This document shows positions 1-9,656 of a stretch of 64,000 nucleotides of DNA, in pieces (the stretch's first letter is position 1; every line of letters begins with the position of its first letter). The notes under the pieces are model-generated. The model had not been told where the DNA came from. It ran no database searches and was given only the letters and a program-made list of their open reading frames with translations. Origin of the DNA: Ichthyophis bannanicus (lineage: Eukaryota > Chordata > Amphibia > Gymnophiona > Ichthyophiidae); the NCBI GenBank assembly GCA_033557465.1, contig CM066047.1, positions 9,254,234 to 9,318,233 on the forward strand, given 5' to 3'. The position numbers and the translations under genes were made by a program.

Positions 1-480
1 CGTGGCTTTTTCAGAGCTCCAATCAGGGACTGAACCAAACCAAAAAGCCTCCCCACCATCAGCCCATTCCCAGTTGAAGCCGCCCCCCCAATCAGCTCAC
101 TTCCAGTGCTAGTCCCCCTTCAAGCCCATTACCAGTGCTAGCCTCCCCTATTCAGCTAATTTCCAGTGCTAGTCCCTCCTCAGCCCATTACCAGTGCTAG
201 CCTCCCCTAATCAGCCCATTACTAGATCTATCCCCCATCAGCCCATTTCCAGTCCTAGCCTGCGTGATCAGCTCATTTCCAATGCTAGCCCCCCATGTCC
301 ACTACCAGTCCTACCCCCCCATCAGCCCATTACCAGTCCTAGCCTCCCCTAATCAGCCTATCACCAGTCCCAGCCCCCCCCCTCAATCAATCCATTCCCA
401 GTTCTAGCCTTCCCTAATCAACCCATTAACAATCCTAGCCCCCCCGATCTGCCCATTACCAGTGTTAGCCCCCCATCAGC
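1..480. repeat. Degenerate C-rich minisatellite
   Basis: Seen: imperfect tandem units of roughly 31-38 bases built on the core CAGCCCATTACCAGT followed by GCTAGCCTCCCC and spacer. Units are diverged and of unequal length. No coding content. The block may be the inner part of the hAT-like element whose terminus lies at 2046, because C-rich text continues to about 1570 on both sides of an inserted SINE. Confidence 0.75.
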
Positions 481-499
481 CCATTATACTCCTAATTCA

Positions 500-770
500 C
501 ACTGTCTCTCTCCTTTGTCCAGCATTTATCCCGTCTGTCCAGTATGTCCCCCTGTCTCTCCCCTTTGTCCAGCTTTTGCCCCCCTGTCTCTCCCCTTTTT
601 CTAGTACTTGTCCCCCTTATCTCCCCGTTTGTCCAGTATGTCTCCATCTTCCCCTTTGTCCAGAATTTTCCCCCTGTCTCCCACTTTGTTCAGTATTTGT
701 CCCCTGTCTCCCCCTTTGTTCTCCATCTCTATCCTTGTCCTCCTTCTGTCCCCATTCCCTCCACCTGCAC
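500..770. repeat. Pyrimidine-rich minisatellite
   Basis: Seen: tandem units of about 24-30 bases with the core CCCCTTTGTCCAGTATGT and CCCTGTCTCC. All long frames across it are low-complexity Pro/Ser/Leu or Gly/Arg translations of the repeat and are not treated as genes. Confidence 0.75.
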
Positions 771-791
771 CTCTCATCTGGCAGCGGCGGG

Positions 792-999
792 GGTACTTTG
801 GCTGTTTTAAGTTTAGATTTTGCTGCCTCTGCCTTCCCACTGCATTTTTTTGCAGCAAAAGAAAAAAAAAAGGGGGTGGGAAGGCAGAGGCTGCAAAATC
901 TAAAATTAAAACAACCAGAGTGCCACTGCCGCACAAATCAGCCTTATCGCTTGAAGCGAACAGGCTGATTTGTCCGATGCCAGTGGCACTCCGGTTGTT
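792..999. repeat. Two abutting imperfect hairpins
   Basis: Seen: arms 792-840 and 876-924 are inverted copies of each other. The end of the second arm then pairs again, 912-943 with 963-999. Such chained palindromes are typical of non-autonomous DNA transposons, and the unit sits within the presumed hAT-like element that ends at 2046. Confidence 0.7.
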
Positions 1000-1177
1000 C
1001 CTGCTGAATAAGAGGGAACCCTTGTCAGTTCCCTTCCAGCCTCCTCCTCCCCCAGTGGCAGCCCCCCCTCCCCCAGTGTCAACCAAGTTGCAGAACCCAC
1101 CTTCCCCTCATGTCAATTCCCTTCCAGCCCCCCTGTCAGCCCAGTTGCAGACCCCACCTTTCCCTTGTCAATTCCCT

Positions 1178-1484
1178 TATTTATTTATTTTTTTATTTAT
1201 TTACATTCTCTTATATACCGCGCTATTCTGCATCAGTGCGGTTTACATTGAACAAACTGAAATTACATTGAACAGGGTATTATAACTTGGAGATAACTAT
1301 TTTACAGGGAACGTGGGCTATGGAGGGTTAAGTGGCTTGCCCAAGACCACAAGGAGCACCTGTGGGACTAGAAACCCCAGTCCTTCCGGCCCAAGGTTGC
1401 TGTCCTCTAGTGGGATTTGAACCCCCGACCTTCCGGCCTGAAGTACCTTGCCCCAACCACTAGGCTACTCCTCCACTCCACTCC
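1178..1484 (-). mobile_element. tRNA-headed CORE-SINE with L2-type tail
   Basis: Read on the minus strand, the element starts with a tRNA-like head (GGAGTAGCCTAGTGGTT at the A box, GGTTCAAATCCCAC-like B box). It continues with a CORE/MIR-like segment (CTTGGGCAAGCCACTTAACC) and ends with an L2-type terminal hairpin (CCGC ... GCGG) and a TAAA-rich tail. ATTCCCT occurs at 1171-1177 and again near 1485, a plausible target-site duplication. It interrupts C-rich hAT-like sequence. Confidence 0.85.
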
Positions 1485-1568
1485 ATTCCCTGCCCCCTCC
1501 TCCCCTCTCCCCGTGTCAGCCTGCTACCGCCCCCACCTTCCCCCATTGTAGTTCCTGTGCCGCCTCCT

Positions 1569-1857
1569 CCTGTAGCTACGGCTCCCTTTCTCTTAGGGAA
1601 CCGCGGCTGTGCTGGTAACTGCAATAGAATGAAAAGAGAAGCTGGTGCGGAGCCTTCCTGTCTCTTGAAGGACTCTGTGAGTTTTGTCCCATCCCAAAGG
1701 AAGTTGTTACTAGTTAACACCTTCCTTTGGGGGCGGGACAATGCTGCACGGAGTCCTTTGAGAGATGGGAAGGCTCCACACTGACTTCTTTTTTCATTCT
1801 ATTGCAGTTACCAGCACAGCCGCAGTTCCCTAAGAGGCAGGGAGCCACAGCTGCAGG
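1569..1857. repeat. Large palindrome, arms about 135 bases
   Basis: Seen: 1569-1706 and 1720-1857 are near-complete inverted copies meeting around 1713 at TAACTAGT-like sequence. Shared landmarks include CTGCAATAGAATGAAAA and GGCTGTGCTGGTAACTG in both arms. It probably folds as one long cruciform and looks like the core of a MITE-type segment inside the hAT-like element. Confidence 0.85.
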
Positions 1858-1956
1858 AGAAGAAGGGAGGCGGTGAGTTTGCTGCTGCCGAGAAGCAGAC
1901 TCAGCAGTGGCAGCAACTTGTGTGGTTTTTTTTTCTTTTTACTTTTGAAGGTGAAG

Positions 1957-2046
1957 TGAGGCGGCTGTTTTGGGGGAATTTGCCACCCTCAAAACTTTGC
2001 CGCCAGAGGCAGCCACCTCACTTCTCCTCATTATAGAGCCGCCCCT
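1957..2046 (-). mobile_element. Terminus of hAT-like non-autonomous element
   Basis: On the minus strand this begins CAGGGGCGGCTCTATAATGA, a terminal inverted repeat style typical of hAT elements. It is followed by GGCTGCCTCTGGCGGCAAAGTT-like sequence. An inverted copy of the same terminus lies at 63723. The other end of this copy is not in the window, so everything from 1 to 2046 may belong to it, interrupted by the SINE at 1178-1484. No 8-base duplication can be checked. Confidence 0.65.
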
Positions 2047-2471
2047 GCTCCTGGGCTACGCAATGGAGATTTGGAGGCTCATTCCCTGGTACCTTTGGTT
2101 GGAGGCAGGCTTTGCCTTCTCTTTCAGGAGTGGGCCCTGGTTATGAAGGATTGCTGGGTGCTAGACACCATTCAGTTTGGCTATGTCCTGTAATGCAAAG
2201 AGATGATTCTGGATGCCTTTATCATTTCCTTTTGTGAGTTGGCAATCAAGAGTTTTGCTGTGTGGACCACTTTGAAAAAGTTGCTGTTCCTGAAGATGGT
2301 AGTGCCCGTCCCCCCGGACGAGCGGGCAAGGGCAGATGCTCAATCTAATTTGTGGTGCCAGAAAAGGAAGGTTCCTTCTTGCCCAATCTAGATCTTTTAT
2401 TCTATCCTATTTCTTCTCTACTTAAATTGTATTTTTCCTTTCTTTCTTTTTTTAAAATATTTGTTTTATTA

Positions 2472-4020
2472 CACTGGTCAACAAATTTTTACAAAAGTCA
2501 TGTTACTGAAATAAAAATAGTCGTTTCTTATCAATTTTTATATGCCGAACACGAATATAACAGTGAAATTGCAAAGTTGGCTCTAGTTTTTTTTGTAATC
2601 TACAAGAATTAATGTTTACATCACGAAATGCATGTCAATAGTAAATATAATAGGCCTTTCGGTTAATACCTGTAAAAAACCAAGTCATAGACTACTTCTT
2701 AGATTTTTTTTCGCCTGTCTCTTGTATAGCTGTTCGGGAGCTTCTCTGTGGAGTGTCCAACAGTAGTCAGCCAACACTGTAGTGGAACATTTTCCCTGGT
2801 ATCTTTGCTCCATCGTTGCGATATCCTGGTGAAAACATTCGCCCTGTTCATCACTAACCTTACCACAGTTGTCAGGAAAGAAATTGAGATGGGAATCAAG
2901 GAAATGGATCTTTAAAGACATATTGCAGCCAAGTTTCTGATACTGCATCAGCATGTCGTCTTCTAGTTCCTTGTAGTTTTCTGCCCTAACATTCCCGAGA
3001 AAGTTTATTGACACTAGGCGAAAAGCATTCCATGCTTGTTTCGCATCACCCTGCAGCAAGTTGTTGAACCGGTCATCCTTGAAGAGCTCTCGAATCTGAG
3101 GACCCACAAAAACTCCCCCTTTAATCTTTGCTTCGCTGAGTCGAGGGAATTTTTCATGCAGATATCGGAAAGCTGACAAAGCGCGGTCCATGGCTTTCAC
3201 AAAGTTTTTCATCAAACCTAGTTTGATGTGAAGGGGTGGTAGCAGGATTTTGTGAGCCTCAACCAGAGCTGGGTGCTGGATATTCTTCTCTCCAACTGTT
3301 ACATTTTGTCTGTGATTCCATTCCTTCCGCAAGTAGTGCCGATCCCTTGCTCGGCTATCCCACTCACATAAGAAACACATGTATTTTATATATCCCTGCT
3401 GCAGTCCCATTAAAAGCTCAACTACCTTCAAGTCACCACAGAGGTGCCAGTTGTGCTTGTTATAGTTAATGGAAGTCAGTAGATGCTTTAAGTTATCGTA
3501 TGTCTCTTTCATGTGGACGGCATGTGCTACTGGAATAGATGGAATACGGTTTCCATTGTACAAAAGCACAGCCTTCAGACTCAGTTTCGAAGAGTCTATA
3601 AATAGTCTCCAGTTTTGTGGGTCATGAGTGATTTTTAAGGCATTCATGAGGCTTTCAATATCAGAACAGAATACCAGATTACTTTCCTTTCTGACTGCGT
3701 ATAGTACACTGCTGACGTCAGATGGCTTCAGCAGCCGTCTGGCAGTAGTATTGCATTGCATCAGAAAATGATGCAGTCAACTCTGGATGATGTGTGCATG
3801 CTGGTATTATGCAATGTGATGCAATATTACATCATTCAAGGCTTATTTGGGATGATGTTGATGTCCTACTGGATAAATTTACACGGAAAATGAACTACAT
3901 GCAATATCTTCAAAATGAGAGCCAATAAAAAATTTTTAATGTTATATTCGTGTTCAGCTCACCAAGATACTACAGATTAGGGCCTTTTAAAGTCAGTAAA
4001 GATTTCAATGTTGACCAGTG
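2472..4020 (-). mobile_element. CMC-type DNA transposon, internally deleted (copy 1)
   Basis: Seen: the ends are CACTGGTCAACA and its inverted match TGTTGACCAGTG, each flanked by TTA (2469-2471 and 4021-4023), a 3-base target duplication. Subterminal inverted similarity extends about 120 bases (GAACACGAATATAACA in both ends). Length 1549 bases. It encodes one open frame on the minus strand. CAC ends with a 3-base duplication, plus a D-D-E domain with an inserted CxxC, fit the CACTA/Mirage/Chapaev group; the exact superfamily is inference. It lies in AT-rich sequence inserted in the DIRS RT region. Confidence 0.85.
2685..3761 (-). CDS. Transposase catalytic half, N-terminus missing
   Basis: An open 358-codon frame without internal stops. 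It aligns over its whole length with residues about 310-650 of the 659-residue protein at 43477-45456. Candidate catalytic acidic residues are D56 (in LFIDSSK), D110 (in CGDLKV) and E308 (in DEQGE). A CxxC pair sits at 129/132 and LPPLHIK at about 174-180. The N-terminal cysteine-rich region of the longer relative is absent: only about 260 bases separate this start from the right terminus. The product would keep the nuclease fold but lose the probable DNA-binding part. The start is the first ATG of the open frame; a spliced upstream exon cannot be excluded. Confidence 0.75.
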   Translation of the reverse strand: MQCNTTARRLLKPSDVSSVLYAVRKESNLVFCSDIESLMNALKITHDPQNWRLFIDSSKLSLKAVLLYNGNRIPSIPVAHAVHMKETYDNLKHLLTSINYNKHNWHLCGDLKVVELLMGLQQGYIKYMCFLCEWDSRARDRHYLRKEWNHRQNVTVGEKNIQHPALVEAHKILLPPLHIKLGLMKNFVKAMDRALSAFRYLHEKFPRLSEAKIKGGVFVGPQIRELFKDDRFNNLLQGDAKQAWNAFRLVSINFLGNVRAENYKELEDDMLMQYQKLGCNMSLKIHFLDSHLNFFPDNCGKVSDEQGECFHQDIATMEQRYQGKCSTTVLADYCWTLHREAPEQLYKRQAKKNLRSSL

Positions 4021-4096
4021 TTATAGTAAATCACTCTGCTGCAAATGCCAAGGGCAGTATATTAGCAAAAATAAGCGATAAACGATCTCAAGGGTG

Positions 4097-5186
4097 TCAA
4101 CGAGCACTTGCGCGTCCTGTATGTCTGGATGGAAACCTTGCACTCCGTGATTCAAGCAGTGCACCGAGAGAGTTCTTGGCTTCTCTGGATCTGGCCGAGG
4201 TGTATTTTCATATCCTGATCCAGGCAGATCAGAAGTATCTGCGTTTTGCCATGCTTGGCTCTCACTATCAGTTTGCTATCCACTGCCCTAAGGACATTCT
4301 CCAAGGTCATGGTGGTGGCAGCTGCAGCTCCACGGGATCTGTGTGCATCCATATCTGGACAACTGGTTCATCCAGGCCCATTCCCTTTCAGAAGTGTGTC
4401 TGGTGGCATCCTGAGAGGTATCCTTTTTGGAAAGCCTCAGCTGGGTATCAGTTGGGGAAAGAGTCTTCCCAGTCCCTGGAGTTACAACACTCAAATGGAC
4501 AGAGCTTTCCTGCCAGAGGAGAAAGTCAAAAGACTATTGGATTGCCTGGTGCTGTTCTGTGTGCAGCAGGCTCATAGAGTCTGGGGCTATCTTCAGTTCC
4601 TCAGATTGATGGCGATGATCATAGAGATGATGCCATGGGTGCATTTTCACATATGACTGCTCCAGCAGTCCTTGCTGACTCTTTGGTCCCCAAGTTCTTA
4701 GGAATTCGAGCACAGGCTCTCACTCACAATGGTGGTGAACACCAGCCTGAGATGGTGGCAGCAGCCCTGTCATCTGAGGCAGGGTGTGCTGTTGGATGAT
4801 TTCTCCTTGACCCTTCTGACAACAGATGCCAGTTTCTCAGTCTGGGGAGCCCATTGCCAATATCATACAGCCAGGGCCGTTGAAACTACAGGGAAGTGGT
4901 GTAGTCCATCAACCACCTTGAGGTGAGCACCATCATGTTTGCTCTAATGTGTTTCTGGCCCCTGGTTAAGGGCTGGGCAGTTTGCGTGTTTTCGGACAAT
5001 GCCACAGCAGTTGCTGCTGTCAATCAGCAAAGCAGCATGAGGCGTGCTAGTGTAGCTCTAGAGATGGTTCTCCTATTTGCCTGGGCAGAGAAAAAACTCG
5101 TAGCCTTGTTGGCTCAGCACATTGCCAGGGAGGACAATGTGGAAGCAGACTTCCTCAACCGGCACTCTTTGGATCCTGGAGAGTGA
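4097..5186 (+). pseudogene. DIRS reverse transcriptase and RNase H, broken
   Basis: The frames show FLASLDLAEVYFHI (RT motif with the first catalytic aspartate, near 4170-4210). Later come the RNase H landmarks LTTDASFSVWGAH (about 4810-4850) and VFSDNATAVAAVN followed by HIAREDNVEADFLNR (about 4985-5165). Several frameshifts and stops separate them. In the family these domains copy the RNA and remove it before recombinase-mediated integration. The upstream part of the RT lies before the CMC-type insertion (VPVPPDER at about 2308). Confidence 0.8.
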
Positions 5187-5195
5187 GAGTTGAGT

Positions 5196-5640
5196 TCAGT
5201 TCCGTATCCAGTTCAAATTTCTCCTACTGACCTTTAAGTGCACACATTCTACTTCTCCTCACTACCTTTCCTCTCTTATCTCTCTCTACACCCCTCCTAA
5301 GGTGCTCCACTCTTCTGGCAGATCCCTTCTAACTCCAGACTTTGATCCTTCCACCCTGCTGCTCATTACGCCTGGAACAAACTACCTGCATCTGTGCATC
5401 AGGCTTCATCTCTGGCCCTTTTCAAATGCAGGCTGAAAACTCACCTCTTTGAGTCTGCCTGGATCCTGATCTGCTTGGTCTCCTATGTGTTTCCTTGCCA
5501 CTCCCCTAGATATGTCCTTGTTCTCAGCTGTTGTTGTCTGTCTTGACTAGATTGTAAGCTCTGATGAGCAGGGACCATTTTTTACATGTGTATGCCTTGT
5601 AGTGCTATACAAATGACAATTAGTAATAGTAGTAATAATG
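5196..5640 (+). mobile_element. LINE 3' end, L2/Rex1-like, with TAG/TAA-rich tail
   Basis: Degenerate C-terminal LINE coding (FKLLLLTFKCTHS... HYLSSLISLY in frame) is followed by a 3' UTR with GACTAGATTGTAAGCTC and ends in AGTAATAGTAGTAATAATG. The same family is seen at 12736-13140 and 63430-63722, and in antisense at 47487-48342. It interrupts the DIRS element after the RNase H region. I cannot assign the clade firmly. Confidence 0.65.
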
Positions 5641-6040
5641 AGTTAGGAGGCGTTTCAGTTGATTCTGCACAGCTGGGGTTGCCCTGAAATGGATCTGATA
5701 GAAATCCACTCCAATGCCAAAGTGTGCCGCTTCTTCAGCTGCCGCATAGAGATGGAATCTGAGGGCATTGATGCCCTGGCCCAGCCTTGACCAATTTTGT
5801 ATCTGCTGTACATGGTTCTTTCATGGCCCCTGGTTGGGGTATGTGATTCGGCATATAGAACGCCACCTGGGCAGGATTATTCTGGTGGTGCCGGATTGGC
5901 TGAGGAGAGCATAGTTCGGAAACCTTATGCAGCTCCTGCAAGCACCTCCTCTTCGGTTGCTGCCATCCTGGGGCTTCTTGCAGGAGGGACCAATCATCCT
6001 GATGGACCTGGTTCCCTTTTCACTTATGGCATGGCTCTTA
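5641..6040 (+). pseudogene. DIRS segment between RNase H and recombinase
   Basis: A frame reads ...NAKVCRFFS...EGIDALAQP, the usual linker between RNase H and recombinase in DIRS elements. It continues with decayed text through 6040, where an L2-type tail interrupts. Stops are frequent. Confidence 0.6.
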
Positions 6041-6195
6041 TTTTATTTATTTATTTATTAACAATTCTTATATACCGCACTATTAGACATCAGCGCGGTT
6101 TACATTGAACAAAAACATCCGACAATTTACATATGTCTGATCAATTACATTTAACAGGAGATATAAACTTGGGAAATAGGGGAAACTATATACAA
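6041..6195 (-). mobile_element. L2-tailed fragment
   Basis: Minus-strand 3' end: the terminal hairpin ACCGCGCTGATG...AATAGTGCGGTAT-like sequence (6074-6103) with a TAAA-rich tail at 6041-6060. About 100 bases of L2 or SINE 3' UTR lie upstream of it. Inserted in the DIRS element just before the recombinase region. Confidence 0.7.
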
Positions 6196-7158
6196 AGGTG
6201 TGTTATCTGACAAGGAAAGAAAGGAGATGGCTGGTGTGTAAGGCCGGCTCTTCGATGGCGGCCTCCACTCTGCTTGTATACGTGCAGGTCTGGTGCCTCT
6301 TTGAGCAATGGTGTGGTGCTCGGCAATTGGCTCCTGAGGTGGCCAAGGTGCCATCTCTGATGGTTTTTTTACAGAATGGACTGGAGAAGAGCCTTTACCT
6401 TACCTCCCTGAAAGTTGAGGTGGCAGCTTTGGCCCATTTCCAAGGTCCGGTGGCTGGTAAGTCTCTAGCCTTGCACCCACTGGGTTCGGTGTCTCATGCT
6501 TTCTCCAGTGGGTTCGGTGTCTGGGTCCTCCCCTCTTGTCTGTGGTCCCTTCCTGGAATTTGTGTCTGGTGCTCAGGGCCCTGATGTTGGTGCCTTTTGA
6601 GCTGTTGAAGAGCCCTACTCCTGAAGAATTTGACATTCAAAATGGTCATCTTGGTTGCGATTTGTTCCGCAAGGTGGATTATCGAGAGGCAGGCTCTATC
6701 TTGCTGAGATCTTTATCTGTCTTTTTCAAAGGAGGCCATTTCCATTTGGCCTGTGCCTTCGTTCTTGCCTAAGATGATTTCTCTCTTTCATGTGAACCAA
6801 GTGGTCTGCCCGCCCGCCTCCTTTAAGGAGCAGTGTCAGGGGAAGGATAAAGATCTTCACCTTGTAGATGTCCGGAGGGCGCTTCTCCAGTACTTGGAGG
6901 TTACAAATTCCTTTCGTAAGTCCAACCATCTTTTTGTACTGTTTGCTGGCCCATGCAAGGGTGACGCGGTGGCTATGTCTACTTTGTAGTGTTGGATTAG
7001 GGAGACCATTGCCTTGGCGTATGTATTGCGGGACCAGCTGGTTCTGGAGGGTTTTTGTGCCCATTTTACCTGCACGCAAATGTCCTCATGGGCAGAGTGG
7101 AGCTCGATAGCCCCTGCAGACATTTGTTGGGCAGAAACATGGGCATCACTTTACACTG
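6196..7158 (+). pseudogene. DIRS tyrosine recombinase, first part, broken
   Basis: Recognisable DIRS recombinase text in shifting frames: QVWCLFEQWC...QLAPEVAKVPSLMVFLQ, then SLKVEVAALAHF, and LEVTNSFRKSNHLFVLFAGP near 6890-6960. It is cut at 7158 by an LTR-like insertion. The reading frame resumes after 8510, so the insertion lies inside the recombinase gene. Family role: integration of circular cDNA without a target duplication. Numerous frameshifts make it non-functional. Confidence 0.75.
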
Positions 7159-8506
7159 TGTCATGGTGTAGATCTATCAGAACCTATGGAGATAGGTAAA
7201 ACTGCAGAGAATGGATCTGACACTGACAGCTCAGAGAAACACATGGCCCAGTGTTGCTGTAGGCAACGTATACAAACAATGTCACAAGGTGGGAGAACAC
7301 GCCCAAGCAGCAAGCAGGCTCAGGATTCATTAGATAATGAAGGGCAGCTGAGAGGGGGCGGAGTTCAGGCAGACACTACGACACACGCACATAAAACTAA
7401 CTCACCTGAAGTTAGGAGGGGCAGAGCTGATGGAACCAGATGTGGTGGAGCCGAGAGGACGAGTGGTGGAACAAGGTGTGGATCCAGGAGAGCTGAGAGA
7501 TCCAGTTCTAGAGCAACAAGGGACAACCACAGAGACTGCTCCAGAGAGCAGTATACAGACAAGCACAAGCTCAGTGACGTTTACCACGAAGGTAGCAGAG
7601 AACACGGTCTTGGAGCCAGGTTTAGGAAAGCCGAGGAAGCTAGCCACCCCAGCTGCAGGCACAGAAGGGAAAAGGAGTTCTGGCCTGAAGACGTTTTCAT
7701 GTCAGAGGAAAAGCTGAAAGGAAAAGGCAGTAGGAACCTTCCGTCCTGGCCAAGCCCTGTTAACTCAGCTGTACCGAAAAACTCCGGTCTAAGGGACTAG
7801 AAGGTAGGCTGTTTAATTCTAATATAAGGAAAGCTGAATGCAGAAGTTTTCCCTGCAGTTGTCAGAGTTTGTGGGGCTCTCAGGGAAGAAACTATAGAGA
7901 ATGTGGTAATCTTCCATTCCACTCTGTTACTGAGGAGGAGGGGAAGTCTCAGTGTCGTGAGGAGAGACTGTTTGGCAATAGCACTTTTTACAATCCGAAA
8001 GAAGGACAGTCTGAAGGGGAATGTGAGGAAATGCAACTTGATATTCATGGGGAACAACCCTCAGATGATTGCATGGATTGTACACTCATTATTGCGGACC
8101 ATATTACCTCTTTATGCTGAAGAGGCTGTTAAGACTTTCTAATAACAGGAGTGAAAGAGAGAAACTTACCTATTTTTAAAAAGGACTGTTTTGAGCTACC
8201 TATTGTTCTGTTCATAGAAGCTGAAGATAGAAGCAATATTTTGGTTCCTGTTTGTTTCCTTTCTTTTGTACCAGAAGTATGGTCTTTTTGTCTTTGTTTC
8301 CATTGATATAAAATCCACCCAGAAGGGAAATAAAAGTCCTGTCTAAAGCCTTACCACCCGACTGCAACTCACTTCTTTACTAGCTTGTGGGACTACAACA
8401 CCCAGAGGGCAGTGCAGGGCCCTCTACACCACTCCCCTTGCTGGTTTAAGATAAGCCCCAGTGAAACACCCATGCCTTTGCCTCTGGGGACCTTTGCTGG
8501 GTGACA
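7159..8506. mobile_element. LTR-like unit with TG...CA ends and 4-base duplication (copy A)
   Basis: Seen: the unit starts TGTCATGGTG and ends GGGTGACA (TGTCA/TGACA inverted ends). It is flanked by ACTG at 7155-7158 and 8507-8510. Removing it with one ACTG restores the DIRS recombinase frame exactly. An AATAAA lies at about 8329. The 1348-base length is long for a solo LTR, but terminal bases and duplication size fit an old endogenous-retrovirus-type LTR. A related unit lies at 34513-36085; both share ATGCCTTTGCC close to the end. It holds an open frame (7186-7800, 204 codons) with no recognised product. Confidence 0.65.
7186..7800 (+). CDS. Unrecognised 204-codon frame in LTR-like unit
   Basis: An open frame rich in Arg, Ser, Gly and charged residues, without a recognised domain, signal peptide or membrane segment. 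A second overlapping frame (7430-7717) is also open, which suggests skewed composition and not necessarily coding. It begins close to the start of the unit. It may be chance. If real, it would be a protein encoded within an LTR, as some complex retroviruses do. Low confidence. Confidence 0.2.
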   Translation: MEIGKTAENGSDTDSSEKHMAQCCCRQRIQTMSQGGRTRPSSKQAQDSLDNEGQLRGGGVQADTTTHAHKTNSPEVRRGRADGTRCGGAERTSGGTRCGSRRAERSSSRATRDNHRDCSREQYTDKHKLSDVYHEGSREHGLGARFRKAEEASHPSCRHRREKEFWPEDVFMSEEKLKGKGSRNLPSWPSPVNSAVPKNSGLRD

Positions 8507-9075
8507 ACTGTTGTCAAGCATTGCTGCTTCGATATCCATGCATGGATGGGCACAGTCTTTGGCTCAAGGGTTTTGCAAGCTGTCTTTACCCCACCCAGTG
8601 GAATTGTAGCCTTGGTATGTCTCACTTGTCTGGACTGGTCTAGCAGGATGATATGGAAGGTGACATTTTGCTTACCAGATAATGTCCTTTCCTTGAGTCC
8701 TGCTAGACCAGTCCAGGGCCTACCCCTTGAACTGTAATTGCTCTATTCTTCTGCTGCGGCACCCTAGGGTCCACTATGAATTTTATACTCTGCAGGTTCA
8801 TCTTCTACTGACAACCTTCTATTGATGCTTTCCTGTCCATAGTTCTCTACTGTTGATTACTCATTGTTGCTCATAATTGAGGTTGTGTGAGACTTGCCAT
8901 GTTCTTCCATATGCTTTGGGATGGATACTGAGGCAAATAGAGGCATAGGAGTGATGTCATTGAAATCTGGGCTTTTCATTGGTTATTTTCTGCACCAATC
9001 TGCTGGTAGGAGAACACAACTCACTTATCTGGACTGGTTTTAACAGGACTCTGGTAAGTAAAATGTCACCTTAGT
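8507..9075 (+). mobile_element. DIRS recombinase C-terminus and 3' terminal repeats
   Basis: The frame resumes as VKHCCFDIHAWMG, the end of the recombinase domain. The 3' region then holds a palindrome (CTGGACTGGTCTAGCAGGA paired with its inverse, 8631-8715) and the terminal repeat 9019-9075, which reads as an inverse of part of that palindrome. This arrangement matches the internal complementary region and right inverted repeat of DIRS elements. Confidence 0.75.
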
Positions 9076-9296
9076 GTAGCTGGATTTAAAAGAAGTTTGG
9101 GCAAGTTTCTGGAGGAAACGTCCATAAACCATTATTAAAGAGGACCGAGGAAATCCAATACTTACCCATTGGACAAGCAGCATGCAATCTGTGTACCTTG
9201 TACCTGTAACCTGGATTGGCCACTGTTTGAAACAGAATACTGCACTTGATGGACCCTTGGTCTGACCCAGTATGGCATATCTTATGTTCTTATAAA
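9076..9296 (+). mobile_element. CR1 3' end
   Basis: The end of ORF2 (GWV-less tail with LGKFLEE...SINHY in frame) is followed by the conserved 3' UTR (ATTGGCCACTGTTTGAAACAG) and the terminal TCTGACCCAGTATGGCATAT and TCTTATGTTCTTAT. The DIRS 3' end directly abuts it, so the DIRS element probably inserted into this CR1. Confidence 0.75.
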
Positions 9297-9415
9297 TTTG
9301 CAAGAACTGTAATGACATACAGTACATTCTGCAAACACTTAATTTATATTAGTCTTCGAGGAATGCCCATTGACACAACAGAAGAGGATGAAGTTGATCA
9401 GTTCTATGAACAAGT
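9297..9415 (+). mobile_element. RTE/BovB-type LINE fragment, endonuclease region
   Basis: Plus-strand sequence matching the endonuclease segment of the RTE copies at 9416-11735 and 48504-56912 (the region of ISIHLRGMPINTT and AEEDE...FYEQ). It abuts the 3' terminus of the antisense RTE copy, so two RTE copies meet tail to middle in opposite orientation. Confidence 0.65.
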
Positions 9416-9656
9416 TGTTGTTAAGTGCCGTTGAGTCAGTGTCGACTCATGGCGACCCTCTGGATAGTTGTCCTAAACTGTGTTCGGTCTTCAGTTAGGC
9501 GGCTCATTCTTGATAGACTGGAACCCATAGCTGCTGTTATCGTATCGATCTATCTCATTGCTGGCCTTCCTCTTTTGCGTTAATCTTCTACCTTGCCAAG
9601 CATAATGTCTTTCTCTAATGATCGATCTCTTCACATGATAGTCCAAAATATGAAAG

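Larger units (their letters stand above)
2047..9075 (+). mobile_element. DIRS-type retroelement, decayed and interrupted
   Basis: Segments of a DIRS (tyrosine-recombinase) retroelement can be followed at 2047-2395, 4097-5195, 5641-6040, 6196-7158 and 8507-9075. In order they show pre-RT (VPPDER motif), RT, RNase H, tyrosine recombinase, and a 3' end. The 3' end contains an internal palindrome (8631-8715) related to the terminal repeat at 9019-9075, as expected for DIRS inverted terminal repeats and internal complementary region. Interruptions: a CMC-type transposon, a LINE 3' end, an L2 tail and an LTR-like unit. All frames carry stops, so it is dead. Confidence 0.8.

Noticed and set aside
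462..1285. Overlapping long frames on both strands (up to 225 codons)
   Set aside because: They are translations of C-rich minisatellites and hairpins (Pro/Ser/Leu or Gly/Arg strings) without a recognisable domain.
1400..1474. tRNA gene on the minus strand
   Set aside because: The A and B box-like bases belong to a SINE head; acceptor and anticodon stems of a functional tRNA do not form. The same applies at 46757 and 52945.
7159..8506. Reading the unit at 7159-8506 as part of the DIRS element
   Set aside because: The DIRS recombinase frame is restored exactly when the unit plus one ACTG is removed, so it is a separate insertion.
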